Positions 51,174 to 60,004 of a stretch of DNA of 64,000 bases are shown piece after piece. Origin of the DNA: Alphaproteobacteria bacterium (GTDB lineage Bacteria > Pseudomonadota > Alphaproteobacteria > Micavibrionales > UBA2020); assembly GCA_016794125.1 (NCBI GenBank), contig JAEUKT010000004.1:1-64000 (forward strand). Direction: 5' to 3'. The first letter of the stretch is position 1. Every line of letters starts with the position of its first letter. The notes beneath the pieces were generated by a model. It saw nothing but the letters and a program-made list of their open reading frames with translations, was not told the origin of the DNA and ran no database searches. The position numbers and the translations under genes were made by a program.

Positions 51174-52063
51174 TGGCCGACACAGACAAGCAAAAAGAAA
51201 TTGACCGCGTCACCGGCGTCGAAACGACCGGGCACGAATGGGACGGCCTGAAGGAACTGAACAACCCCGCGCCCCGCTGGTGGCTTTGGGTGTTCATCAT
51301 CACTGTCATCTGGGCGATCGGTTACTGGGTCGTGTATCCCGCCTGGCCGACGCTCAGCGGTCATACCGAGGGCAAGTTTGGCTGGACCCAGCACAAGCAG
51401 TTGAAAGCCTCTCAGGCGGAAATTACCGCGCGCCGCGCCGTTTATATCGACAAGATGAAGGGCATGTCGCTGGCCGATATCAAAAAATCGCCGGAACTGT
51501 ACGAATTCGCCCGTGCGGGCGGCGGTGTCGCGTTCAAGGAAAACTGCGCGGCCTGCCATGGCACCGGCGCGCAGGGCAACGCCGTGCGGGGATACCCGAA
51601 CCTGAACGACGACGACTGGCTGTGGGGCGGCGACCTTGAATCCATTTATAAAACGATCCGCGTCGGCGTCAATTCGGGCCATGCCGATCAGCGCGGCACG
51701 CAAATGCCGTCCTTTGGCCGCGACGGATTGCTGACTGCGGCGCAGATCGACGATGTTTCCAAATACGTCGCCGAACTGCACAAGGGCGATGCCGCCCCTG
51801 TGACGGAAGCCCGCACGCGCGGCGCCACGGTGTTCGCCGAAAACTGCGCGGCCTGCCACGGCGCTGGCGGCGAAGGCAGCGTCGAAATGGGCGCGCCGCG
51901 CCTGAACGACGAAATCTGGCTGTGGGGCGGCGACGAAAAATCGATCCACAATACCGTCACCAACGCGCATCTGGGCGTGATGCCGACATGGGAAAACCGG
52001 CTTGACGATGATACCGTCAAGATGCTGGCGATTTACGTGCATTCGCTGGGTGGCGGCAAGTAG
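51173..52063 (+). CDS. ccoP: cbb3-type cytochrome c oxidase subunit III (di-haem)
   Basis: 296 residues. Membrane helix at about 36-57 (WWLWVFIITVIWAIGYWVVYP), then two haem c sites C125-AAC-H129 and C225-AAC-H229, each followed by GxGxxGN/S. GTG start 51173 with GGGAGATGAATA before it, overlapping ccoQ by one base. It accepts electrons from cytochrome c and passes them to CcoO. Confidence 0.96.
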   Translation: MADTDKQKEIDRVTGVETTGHEWDGLKELNNPAPRWWLWVFIITVIWAIGYWVVYPAWPTLSGHTEGKFGWTQHKQLKASQAEITARRAVYIDKMKGMSLADIKKSPELYEFARAGGGVAFKENCAACHGTGAQGNAVRGYPNLNDDDWLWGGDLESIYKTIRVGVNSGHADQRGTQMPSFGRDGLLTAAQIDDVSKYVAELHKGDAAPVTEARTRGATVFAENCAACHGAGGEGSVEMGAPRLNDEIWLWGGDEKSIHNTVTNAHLGVMPTWENRLDDDTVKMLAIYVHSLGGGK

Positions 52064-52082
52064 AGGCTGAAAGAAACATGCG

Positions 52083-53501
52083 ATGCTCGATGAAAACATA
52101 ACATATTTCGAAAAGCAGGCGCGGGTATATCCGCGTTCTGTCAAGGGACGCTATCGCCGCCTGAAATGGGCGGCGATTGCCGTTTTGCTGGGCATCTATT
52201 ACGCAACGCCTTGGCTGCGCTGGCACCGCGGCGAAAACCTGCCGGATCAGGCCGTGCTGATCGACATGCCGGCGCGGCGCGCCTATTTCTTCGGCATCGA
52301 AATCTGGCCGGACGAGGTTTATTTTATCACCGGCATTCTTGTGCTGGCGGCGATCGGCCTGTTCTTTGCGACGTCGCTGCTCGGCCGCGTCTGGTGCGGC
52401 TATGCCTGCCCGCAAACGGTCTGGACCGACCTGTTCGTCTGGGTCGAGGAAAAGATACAGGGCGACCGCAACGCGCGCATGAAGCTGGACGCCGGCGGCT
52501 GGACTTTCGCCTATGTCTGGAAAAAAGCCGTCACGCACATGCTCTGGATTGTTATCGCGCTCTGCACCGGCGGGGCCTGGGTGATGTATTTCAACGATGC
52601 GCCCACGCTGTTTGACAATCTGCGCCATTTCGACATGCCCTGGAGCGTCGGCAGCTGGATACTGGGCCTGACCGGATCGACGTACCTGATGGCGGGTTAT
52701 GCGCGCGAGCAGGTTTGCAAATACATGTGCCCCTATGCCCGTTTCCAGTCGGCGATGTTCGACAAGGATACGTTGATCATCGGTTATGATGCCGGGCGCG
52801 GCGAACCGCGCGGCAAGCACAAGAAGGGCACATCCTGGGAAGGGCACGGGCATTGCATCGACTGCATGCAATGCGTGGTGGTCTGCCCGGTCGGCATCGA
52901 CATCCGCAACGGCCTGCAGATGGAATGCATCGCCTGCGGGTTGTGCGTGGATGCCTGTAACGGCGTGATGGACAAAATCGACCTGCCGCGCGGGCTGATC
53001 CGCTACGACACCCAGCGTAATTACGAGGCGCGGCGTGCCGGCAGCACCGCAAAAAGCCGCCTGCGCATCCTGCGCCCCCGCACGTTTTACTATGCGGGCG
53101 TGATATCGCTGGTGGCGGGGCTGATGCTGTACGGGCTGATCGCGCGTCCGCGCATGGAGCTGCACGCCATCCAGAACCGCAACCCGCTTTTCGTGAAGCT
53201 GAGCGACGGCAGCATCCGCAACACCTATGTCGTCAAGATACTCAACAAGACGCATGAAACGCGCCATTTCTCGCTGGGTATCGAAGGCATGACGCCGAAA
53301 CAAATGACGCTGCAATCGGCGACGCCGCTGGACCCTTCCGATCTCGAGGTTGTGGGCGGGCTGGTGGCGCAATACCGCCTGATGGTCGTGGCCGACAAGC
53401 TGCCCGACCCGCGCCATACCATCAGCATCACGGCAAAGGAAATAGGCGGCAAGCTGCATGACGAAGCGACAACAATTTTTGTGAGCGGAGACGAACCATG
53501 A
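52083..53501 (+). CDS. ccoG: cbb3 oxidase accessory protein CcoG (FixG/RdxA)
   Basis: 472 residues. Several membrane helices precede two ferredoxin-like clusters: CIDCMQCVVVCP and CIACGLCVDAC. N-terminal CGYACPQTVWTDLFVWVEE is typical. It belongs to the polyferredoxin family implicated in copper reduction or cbb3 assembly. It follows ccoP by 19 nt and overlaps ccoH by 4 nt. Confidence 0.94.
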   Translation: MLDENITYFEKQARVYPRSVKGRYRRLKWAAIAVLLGIYYATPWLRWHRGENLPDQAVLIDMPARRAYFFGIEIWPDEVYFITGILVLAAIGLFFATSLLGRVWCGYACPQTVWTDLFVWVEEKIQGDRNARMKLDAGGWTFAYVWKKAVTHMLWIVIALCTGGAWVMYFNDAPTLFDNLRHFDMPWSVGSWILGLTGSTYLMAGYAREQVCKYMCPYARFQSAMFDKDTLIIGYDAGRGEPRGKHKKGTSWEGHGHCIDCMQCVVVCPVGIDIRNGLQMECIACGLCVDACNGVMDKIDLPRGLIRYDTQRNYEARRAGSTAKSRLRILRPRTFYYAGVISLVAGLMLYGLIARPRMELHAIQNRNPLFVKLSDGSIRNTYVVKILNKTHETRHFSLGIEGMTPKQMTLQSATPLDPSDLEVVGGLVAQYRLMVVADKLPDPRHTISITAKEIGGKLHDEATTIFVSGDEP

Positions 53502-53983
53502 GCGCAAGGCCTTCAGACCGTTTTATCCCCTGGTATTTCGTGCTGTTCTTTTCGATGCTGGCGGCGCTGTTCACGTGGTTTGTCTATCTTGCGCATACGA
53601 CGCATCCCGGCGTTGTGACGGATGACGCCTATGAGAAAGGCCTGAAATACAACATCCAGATATCCCGCGCGGATGCGCAGAAAAAACTGGGCTGGACCTC
53701 GGCGACGGATGTCCGCCGCGACGGCGGGAAAGCCTTCACCCTGTCGTTTACGCTGAAGGATAAATCGGGCGCGCCCGTGACGGGCGCAAAGGCCAGTGTC
53801 AGAATGATGCGCCCGTCGAACGCGTCGATGGATTTCAGCATGGCCATGACCGAAACAGCGCCCGGGATATATACGGCCGCGCTCGGCGATCCCGCCATCG
53901 GGCTGTGGGAGGCGCAGATCGGCGTATCGCGCGGGCAGGAGCTTTACCAGTCCGAAAAACGCATGGAATTGAAGGATGAGTGA
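53498..53983 (+). CDS. ccoH: FixH/CcoH-like assembly protein
   Basis: 161 residues. One N-terminal membrane helix (about 10-31, WYFVLFFSMLAALFTWFVYL) is followed by a periplasmic beta-sandwich domain, as in FixH. It has a role in cbb3 assembly. ATGA overlap with ccoG (4 nt), and an 8-nt overlap with ccoI. Confidence 0.88.
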   Translation: MSARPSDRFIPWYFVLFFSMLAALFTWFVYLAHTTHPGVVTDDAYEKGLKYNIQISRADAQKKLGWTSATDVRRDGGKAFTLSFTLKDKSGAPVTGAKASVRMMRPSNASMDFSMAMTETAPGIYTAALGDPAIGLWEAQIGVSRGQELYQSEKRMELKDE

Positions 53984-56129
53984 ACTCGCCACCGATTTCA
54001 GCAGCTTCATGGCGTCCGATCACGGGCGCAACCGCCTGCATCTGGCCGTGGAAGGCATGCATTGCGCGGGCTGCGCCATGAAGATCGAAAAGGCGCTGAA
54101 CGCCAAGGACGGTGTCGAGGCGCGCGTAAACGTGACGCGCCGGCAGCTGGTGCTGGTCTGGGACGGCGCCCGTATGCGCGGCAACGAACTGGTGGCGGAG
54201 GCGCAGAAACTGGGCTTCCGTTTTTCGCCCGTGACCGAAAAACTGCGCGGCACCGATGCGGAGGACGAAAAATTCCTGCTGCGCTGCATGGCGGTTGCGG
54301 GATTTGGTTCCGGCAACATCATGATATTTTCGTTGGCGCTGTGGTTTTCGAACCCCGGCATCATGGGGGGCGGTACGCGCGACCTTTTCCATTGGTTCTG
54401 CGCGCTGATCGCGCTGCCGACGGTCGTTTATGCGGGCCGGCCGTTTTTCCGCTCCGCCTGGAAGGCGCTGCGCCACCGCACGACAAATATGGATGTGCCG
54501 ATTTCGGTCGGCGTGTTGCTGGCAAGCGGCATGAGCATTTATGAAACGGTCAATCACGGCGCGCATGCGTATTTCGATTCCGTCACCATGCTGCTGTTCC
54601 TGCTGCTGGCGGGGCGTTACCTCGACCGGCGCGCGCGCGGCCATGCGCGGGCGGCGGCGGAAAATATCCTGTCCCTGAACAGCGGCACCGCGACCGTGCT
54701 GGAAAACGGGCAGGCGCGCCGCATCCCTGCCGACGACCTGCGCCCCGGCATGACCGTGATGCTGGCGGCGGGCGAACGCGTCTTTGCCGACAGCGTGCTG
54801 CTGGACGCGCCCGCGCTGATGGACACGGCTGCGATTACCGGTGAAACGGTCCCGCGCCCGTTGCCGGTTGGCGGCATGGCGCTGGCCGGCATGGTCAATG
54901 CGGGCCAACCCGCGCAGCTGCGCGTCGAAAAAGCCGCCGGCGACAGCCTGCAGGCCGATATCCTGCGCCTGATGGAAAAGGCCGAACAGGGCAATGCCCG
55001 CTATGTGCGCATCGCCGACCGCATCGCGGGCTATTATACGCCTGTTGTCCACGTACTGGCGCTGGGCGCCTTCCTGTTGTGGTGGGGTGCGCTTGGCATG
55101 GCGTGGCAGCCGGCATTGCTGATCGCGGCGACCGTGCTGATCATCACCTGCCCCTGCGCGCTGGGCCTTGCGGTGCCGGTCGTGCAGGTGCTGGCCAGCC
55201 AGTGGCTGTTCCGCCGCGGCATGCTGGTGAAGGCGGCGGATGCTTTCGAACGTCTGGCCAAAATCGACACGGTCGTTTTCGACAAGACCGGAACCCTGAC
55301 CATGGGCGAAGTGACGCTGGAAAATCCGCCCGATGCGGATATCTTGCAGCTGGCCGCGTCCCTGGCGGCGCATAGCGGCCATCCGCTCAGCCGCGCCGTT
55401 CTGCGCAGCTGGAACGGGCCCCTGCTGGCCTTTGACAGCGTCACCGAAGAACGCGGCGCAGGCATTGAAGCCTTTTACAACGGCCTGTCCATCAGGCTGG
55501 GTTCCCGTGCCTTCTGCGGCGTTTGCGGCGAGGCAGAGGACGGCCGGCTGGAAACATGGCTGTTAACACCGCAGCGCCGGATTCGCCTTGTGTTCGGCGA
55601 CGTGCTGCGTCCCGATGCCGCCGCGGCTGTCGCCGCCCTGCAAAAAAGCGGCCTGCGCGTGCTGATGCTGTCGGGTGACCGCGAACAGGTGGCGGCGGGC
55701 GTCGCGCAAGCGGCCGGCATCGCCGAATATCACGCCGGCATGGACCCCAGGCAAAAAGTGGAATTTATTGCGCAGCTGTCCCAAAACGGCCGCCATGTGC
55801 TGATGGCGGGCGACGGCATCAACGATGCGCCGGCGCTGCTGCAGGCGGATTGTTCAATCTCCCCCTCTAGCGCGATGCAGGTGGCGCAGAACGCCGCCGA
55901 TATCGTGTTTCAGGGCGCGTCGCTGAACGCGATACCCACCGCATACCGCGCCGCCGTGTTCTGCCAGAAACTGGTGCGGCAGAATTTCGCGCTGGCGATA
56001 CTGTATAACGTGTTTGCCGTGCCGCTGGCGGTTGCGGGCTATGTAACGCCGCTGGTGGCGGCGGTTGCGATGTCGTGCTCGTCGCTGGCCGTCACGTTCA
56101 ACGCGCTGCGCTTCAGCCGGCTGAAATAG
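53976..56129 (+). CDS. ccoI: Copper-translocating P1B-type ATPase for cbb3 oxidase
   Basis: 717 residues. N-terminal HMA domain with C30-AG-C33 (GMHCAGCAMK), metal-site CPC at C392-P-C394 (CPCALGLAVP), TITGETVPRP actuator, phosphorylation site D436-KTGTLT, and GDGINDAPAL hinge. This is the CtpA/FixI subgroup that exports copper for oxidase assembly rather than detoxification. Its place between ccoH and ccoS supports this. Confidence 0.95.
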   Translation: MSELATDFSSFMASDHGRNRLHLAVEGMHCAGCAMKIEKALNAKDGVEARVNVTRRQLVLVWDGARMRGNELVAEAQKLGFRFSPVTEKLRGTDAEDEKFLLRCMAVAGFGSGNIMIFSLALWFSNPGIMGGGTRDLFHWFCALIALPTVVYAGRPFFRSAWKALRHRTTNMDVPISVGVLLASGMSIYETVNHGAHAYFDSVTMLLFLLLAGRYLDRRARGHARAAAENILSLNSGTATVLENGQARRIPADDLRPGMTVMLAAGERVFADSVLLDAPALMDTAAITGETVPRPLPVGGMALAGMVNAGQPAQLRVEKAAGDSLQADILRLMEKAEQGNARYVRIADRIAGYYTPVVHVLALGAFLLWWGALGMAWQPALLIAATVLIITCPCALGLAVPVVQVLASQWLFRRGMLVKAADAFERLAKIDTVVFDKTGTLTMGEVTLENPPDADILQLAASLAAHSGHPLSRAVLRSWNGPLLAFDSVTEERGAGIEAFYNGLSIRLGSRAFCGVCGEAEDGRLETWLLTPQRRIRLVFGDVLRPDAAAAVAALQKSGLRVLMLSGDREQVAAGVAQAAGIAEYHAGMDPRQKVEFIAQLSQNGRHVLMAGDGINDAPALLQADCSISPSSAMQVAQNAADIVFQGASLNAIPTAYRAAVFCQKLVRQNFALAILYNVFAVPLAVAGYVTPLVAAVAMSCSSLAVTFNALRFSRLK

Positions 56130-56141
56130 GGGAGGGGCGGC

Positions 56142-56294
56142 ATGGACATCCTGCTGATCCTCATCCCGCTTGCGATCCTTCTGGGCGCGCTCTGGCTTGG
56201 CGGATTCATGTGGGCGCTAAAAGACGGCCAATTCGACGACCCCGAAGGTGCCGCCAACCGCATCCTGTTCGACGACCCTCCATCCGAAGGCTAG
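56142..56294 (+). CDS. ccoS: cbb3 maturation protein CcoS
   Basis: 50 residues, read directly from the sequence (MDILLILIPLAILLGALWLG at the start, DDPPSEG at the end). One membrane helix is followed by WALKDGQFDDPEGAANRILFDD, the CcoS signature. It is needed for cofactor insertion in cbb3 oxidases. Strong RBS GGGGAGGGG. Last gene of the eight-gene oxidase locus. Confidence 0.9.
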   Translation: MDILLILIPLAILLGALWLGGFMWALKDGQFDDPEGAANRILFDDPPSEG

Positions 56295-56396
56295 GCTGCC
56301 GCCGGTCTTCATCATTGCTATCCGCACAATAAATGACCGCGCCGAAAAACCGGTGCGCTGCGCGTTATTTCTGAAAGTGCATGATTATAAGGAAGG

Positions 56397-56471
56397 TGGT
56401 TGGGGTGCTAGGGATCGAACCTAGGAATGGCGGTACCAAAAACCGCTGCCTTACCGCTTGGCTACACCCCA
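56397..56471 (-). tRNA. tRNA-Gln (anticodon UUG)
   Basis: On the minus strand the acceptor stem TGGGGTG pairs with CACCCCA. The anticodon arm GCGGT-TTTTGGT-ACCGC puts TTG in the loop. The T arm holds GGTTCGATCC. The discriminator A and CCA are encoded (56397-56400), 75 nt in all. Confidence 0.95.
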
Positions 56472-56718
56472 ATATACGGAAGTGTCAGGACAATATATAA
56501 AAAGATTCGATTCCGCAAGTTTCATATGCAGCCATTAATCGCTATGAAAAATCAAGGTGTTACAGAGGGCTGTTCAAGCGCCTGCCGCGCGCCCGGCCTG
56601 CGGATGGTTTAAGGCTGTGATCGGGTTGGAGAATCTGCTAATCTGCCCGTCAGATACGAAAAATTTGGCCACCCATTGCCGCTCTTCCGCCGGAAGCGCG
56701 GAATTTCAGGTAAATGTC

Positions 56719-58392
56719 ATGACTGTCCAGCCCCGTCTTGTGCCCGTTTCCGACACCGCCGCCCCCGCTTCGCAGCAGGAACGCATCAACCAGGAAATGT
56801 TCCGCGCCATCGAGCGCCTTGGCCGCAAGCTGGAACGCGCGGAAACCGAACGCGCCAGTTTCTCCCAAGTACTCGCCCAGATCGAAAGCGCGGCAGAGCG
56901 TGACGAAGCGACCGGCAAGATTTACCTGCCCATGCTGGTGCAGGCGGACCGCGCGCCCGTGGCTGCGTCGTCGCGCTGGCAATCGGCGCTGTCGGTTGCG
57001 AGCAGCGTAATTGCGCTGCTGGCGGTCGGGCTTGTGCTGTACCGCGAACCTGCATCCGCGCCGCAGCTGACCACCGCGCAACTGGCGGCGCTCGACAGCC
57101 TGACCGAAACGCAATTCGCGCGCATGAACGGCCCGTCGGTCGATCCCGCCAATAACATCGATATTTCGCGCTTCACGCAGACCGCAACGCCGCCCGCCGA
57201 AGATGCGTCCGAAGAAACGAAAGTCGAAATCGCGCAGATCGAACAGCAATTGACGCCCGAAGAACTCTCCGCCATCGAGCCTGCTGCGGGCGACGCGGAA
57301 AAACCCGCAGGCGAAATTCTGGCCGATGAGAAACCTGTTGATGAAAAGCCCGCCGTCGCCGAAGCGAAAGTGGAAACGCCGGTTGAAACGGTTGCGGCTG
57401 ATAAACCGCTTGCGCAGCCCGCGAACGACTCTGCGCCTATTCCTCTTGCTGCCGCGCCGACCGTGGAGCAAAAAGCGATTGCCGCAGGCGAAACCGCGAA
57501 GAACGAAGCCGTCGCCGGTATCGACCGCGACCAGCTGCTGCCGAAAAGCTACCAGACGCTTGAAACCCGCGCGTTTGCGGGCGTGGCGGCGGCGCAGCAC
57601 GACCTTGCCGCGCTGTATGTGGCGGGCACGGGCGGCGTGCCGCGCGATTACGGCCGCGCCGTTTTCTGGTTCACCAAATCCGCCGAAAAAGGCATGGCAA
57701 ACGCGCATTACAATCTGGGCGTGATGTACCAGCAGGGGCTGGGCGTGCCGCAGGACGCGGCGGCGGCGCTGAGCTGGTATGAACGCGCGGCGCAGCTGGG
57801 CCATCCCGAAGCCATGTATAACCTTGGTATCGCGAATATCGAAGGCATCGGCGCAGACCGCAACATCGCGCGCGGCGTTGCGTTCTTCAAGCAGGCGGCG
57901 AATGCGGGCGTGTCGCAGGCGGCCTATAACCTGGGTGTGCTGTACGAAAGCAATTTCATCGGCCCCGCCGACCTGACGAAAGCGGCCGAATGGTACCAGA
58001 CCGCGGCGAACGAAGGCCATGCTGAGGCGAAAAAAGCCCTCGCGCGCCTGTCGGGCCCTGCCGCCCAGCCTTATCTGGGCGACATGGACGATGTGCTGGC
58101 CAAGCATGACGAAACCGAATACGGGCAGGGCGACGAAACCACGCCGGACGAGGAAGTGGCGGCGGTGCCTGCTAAAAAATCCCTCGCCCCCACGGCGGAA
58201 CAGGGCGACGACCTTGTGAAGCGCATACAGGAAGCGCTGCTTCAGCGCGGTGAAATTCCCCACACCACCGTGCCGGGCGAAATGAATGTGCAGACCGAAG
58301 CCGCCATCCGCAGCTGGCAGAAAAGCCTCGGCTGGAACGATGACGGTCTGCCGTCGCGCGAATTGCTGGAAAAAATCGAAGGCAAAAACTAA
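56719..58392 (+). CDS. Membrane-anchored Sel1-repeat protein with peptidoglycan-binding-like C-terminus
   Basis: 557 residues. An N-terminal soluble helix (about 25-70) is followed by one membrane helix (about 92-112, ALSVASSVIALLAVGLVLY), a long acidic Lys/Pro-rich linker (about 145-270), and about four Sel1-like repeats (AAQHDLAALYVAGTGGVPRDYGRAVFWFTKSAE and successors, to about 445). The C-terminal PG-binding-like domain (about 495-557) has VKRIQEALLQRG...TEAAIRSWQKSLG. Sel1 repeats bind partner proteins. Similar architectures (for example PodJ) are polar organisers in alphaproteobacteria, so a cell-envelope or pole role is plausible but inferred. Start ATG 56719. Confidence 0.8.
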   Translation: MTVQPRLVPVSDTAAPASQQERINQEMFRAIERLGRKLERAETERASFSQVLAQIESAAERDEATGKIYLPMLVQADRAPVAASSRWQSALSVASSVIALLAVGLVLYREPASAPQLTTAQLAALDSLTETQFARMNGPSVDPANNIDISRFTQTATPPAEDASEETKVEIAQIEQQLTPEELSAIEPAAGDAEKPAGEILADEKPVDEKPAVAEAKVETPVETVAADKPLAQPANDSAPIPLAAAPTVEQKAIAAGETAKNEAVAGIDRDQLLPKSYQTLETRAFAGVAAAQHDLAALYVAGTGGVPRDYGRAVFWFTKSAEKGMANAHYNLGVMYQQGLGVPQDAAAALSWYERAAQLGHPEAMYNLGIANIEGIGADRNIARGVAFFKQAANAGVSQAAYNLGVLYESNFIGPADLTKAAEWYQTAANEGHAEAKKALARLSGPAAQPYLGDMDDVLAKHDETEYGQGDETTPDEEVAAVPAKKSLAPTAEQGDDLVKRIQEALLQRGEIPHTTVPGEMNVQTEAAIRSWQKSLGWNDDGLPSRELLEKIEGKN

Positions 58393-58429
58393 TCGGAATA
58401 ACGGCGCGCCGCGCCGCTACCTCACATCG

Positions 58430-59296
58430 CTATCTCACAAGGTTCGCGGGCGCGATCCACCAGCGGGGCTGCGTCTGCTTCAGCTTGTTCACGGCGGCAA
58501 TGGCGGCCTCCGCCGTGTCATACATGCCAAAACATGTCGCGCCGCTGCCGGAAAGGCGTGCCAGGCGGCAATTGGGCGTGCTGTTCAGCGCCTCCAGCAC
58601 GTCGCGGATCTGGGGCGTTACCTCCATCGCGGCGTCGGTCAGGTCGTTGCGGTAGTTTTTCAAATCCGCGATCCATTCATGCATCGTCTTGCGCCGCCCG
58701 CTGAACTGGATGGGCGGGCTGTAACGGTTGCGAAAGCGCGCGAACACTTCCGGCGTGGGGGTGGGCACCAGCGGGTTGACCAGCACGAAATGCATGGCGG
58801 GCATTTCCGGCAGGCGCATCATTTTTTCCCCGATGCCCTCCGCCCAGACGGGCTTGCCGATGAAACAGGCGGGAACGTCCGCGCCCAGTTTCTGCGCCAG
58901 CTTCATCATCCGGTCCTGTTCGTCCGGCAATCCCCACAGCCGCGCAAAACCCTTCAGCGCGGCGGCGGAATCGGACGATCCGCCCGCGATGCCCGATGCC
59001 ACCGGCAGCAGCTTGTTCAGGTTCACGCGCCCGCGTACATGCGTGCCGTAATCCTTCGCCAATAACTGCGCGGCCTTGTAGATCAGGTTGTCATGCGCCT
59101 GCGGCATTTCGCCCGCGAACGGCCCTTCGACATCTAAAAACAGCGTGTCATGCGGCGCGAAATCGATCTTGTCCCCCACATCCACGAACACCATCACGCT
59201 CTGGACAAGGTGATAGCCGTCGTCGCGTTTGCCCGTGATGTGCAGGAACAGGTTGATTTTCGCGGGGGCTTGCAGCTGGAAATTGTTATACGGCAT
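58430..59296 (-). CDS. ispE: 4-diphosphocytidyl-2-C-methyl-D-erythritol kinase
   Basis: 288 residues of the GHMP family: LQAPAKINLFLHITGKRDDGYH, the ATP loop LLPVASGIAGGSSDSAAALKG, and LSGSGATCFGMY near the C-terminus. It phosphorylates CDP-methylerythritol in the non-mevalonate isoprenoid pathway. It is the last of three same-strand genes (TPR lipoprotein, Cys-rich protein, ispE), separated by 27-45 nt. Confidence 0.95.
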   Translation of the reverse strand: MPYNNFQLQAPAKINLFLHITGKRDDGYHLVQSVMVFVDVGDKIDFAPHDTLFLDVEGPFAGEMPQAHDNLIYKAAQLLAKDYGTHVRGRVNLNKLLPVASGIAGGSSDSAAALKGFARLWGLPDEQDRMMKLAQKLGADVPACFIGKPVWAEGIGEKMMRLPEMPAMHFVLVNPLVPTPTPEVFARFRNRYSPPIQFSGRRKTMHEWIADLKNYRNDLTDAAMEVTPQIRDVLEALNSTPNCRLARLSGSGATCFGMYDTAEAAIAAVNKLKQTQPRWWIAPANLVR

Positions 59297-59323
59297 GATA
59301 TCCGCTAAATACGCTTATTCGGT

Positions 59324-59959
59324 CTATTTTTCCAGCGCTTTTTGCTTTTCCAGTTCCTTCATGTTGGTCGGCTTGCGCCAGCCGGCCTCGTTCGGGATTT
59401 CCAGTATCGCGCCGCAGGTGTTTTTTTCGCAGGTGAACTGGCGCACGGTGCGGCCGTCGGGCCAGAAGCAGTTTTCCTTGCGCAGGTCACGGATGCGGTC
59501 GTAATCCTTCTGCAGGTTGTCGCGGTAGATTTTATTGATGATGATCTTTTTGTTGCAGGGGCCGTTCACATAGGCGCAGTCCTCGATCGTTTCGCAGTAT
59601 TGCGGGTTGCGGGTCACGGGGCTGTCGGGCAGCACTTTCGACACTTCCTGTATGTCGGCGGTGCACATGTTCTGCTTGCAGGCGATGTTGTTCGCTTCCT
59701 GGCGCGGCGCGGCGGCCATGCATTTATATTTCGATTCCGCGAATTTGTACCAGCCCTGTACCTGTTCGAAATTGCGCTTGTTCACCACGACAACGCGGCC
59801 GCAGGGCAGGCTGGCGGCGCGGCAGTCGGTATCGACTTCGCAGGTGTAATATTTTTTGTCCGACAGGTCGGGGGTGGAATACATCGCGGCGGGGCGTTCC
59901 GCCTGAGCAACGGCGGGCAGCATCAGGACGAATGACAAAATTGCGAAAAGCTTTTTCAT
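59324..59959 (-). CDS. Secreted Cys-rich duplicated protein
   Basis: 211 residues. The signal peptide ends AQA/ERP. Two copies of a Cys-rich unit follow: YTCEVDTDCRAASLPCG...CKQNMCTADI (about 38-105) and YCETIEDCAYVNGPC...FTCEKNTCGAIL (about 117-192). Spacing CxxDxDC...PCx is shared, so this is an internal duplication, probably disulfide-bonded in the periplasm. The family is unknown. ATG 59959, in a likely operon with the TPR lipoprotein and ispE. Confidence 0.75.
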   Translation of the reverse strand: MKKLFAILSFVLMLPAVAQAERPAAMYSTPDLSDKKYYTCEVDTDCRAASLPCGRVVVVNKRNFEQVQGWYKFAESKYKCMAAAPRQEANNIACKQNMCTADIQEVSKVLPDSPVTRNPQYCETIEDCAYVNGPCNKKIIINKIYRDNLQKDYDRIRDLRKENCFWPDGRTVRQFTCEKNTCGAILEIPNEAGWRKPTNMKELEKQKALEK

Positions 59960-60004
59960 GCGGCAATCCCTTTGGGCGTTATCATAGCCCAAAAATCATG
60001 GCGG

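Noticed and set aside
52017-53507. 496-residue minus-strand frame opposite ccoG
   Set aside because: It is a shadow of ccoG, with no family match or ribosome site.
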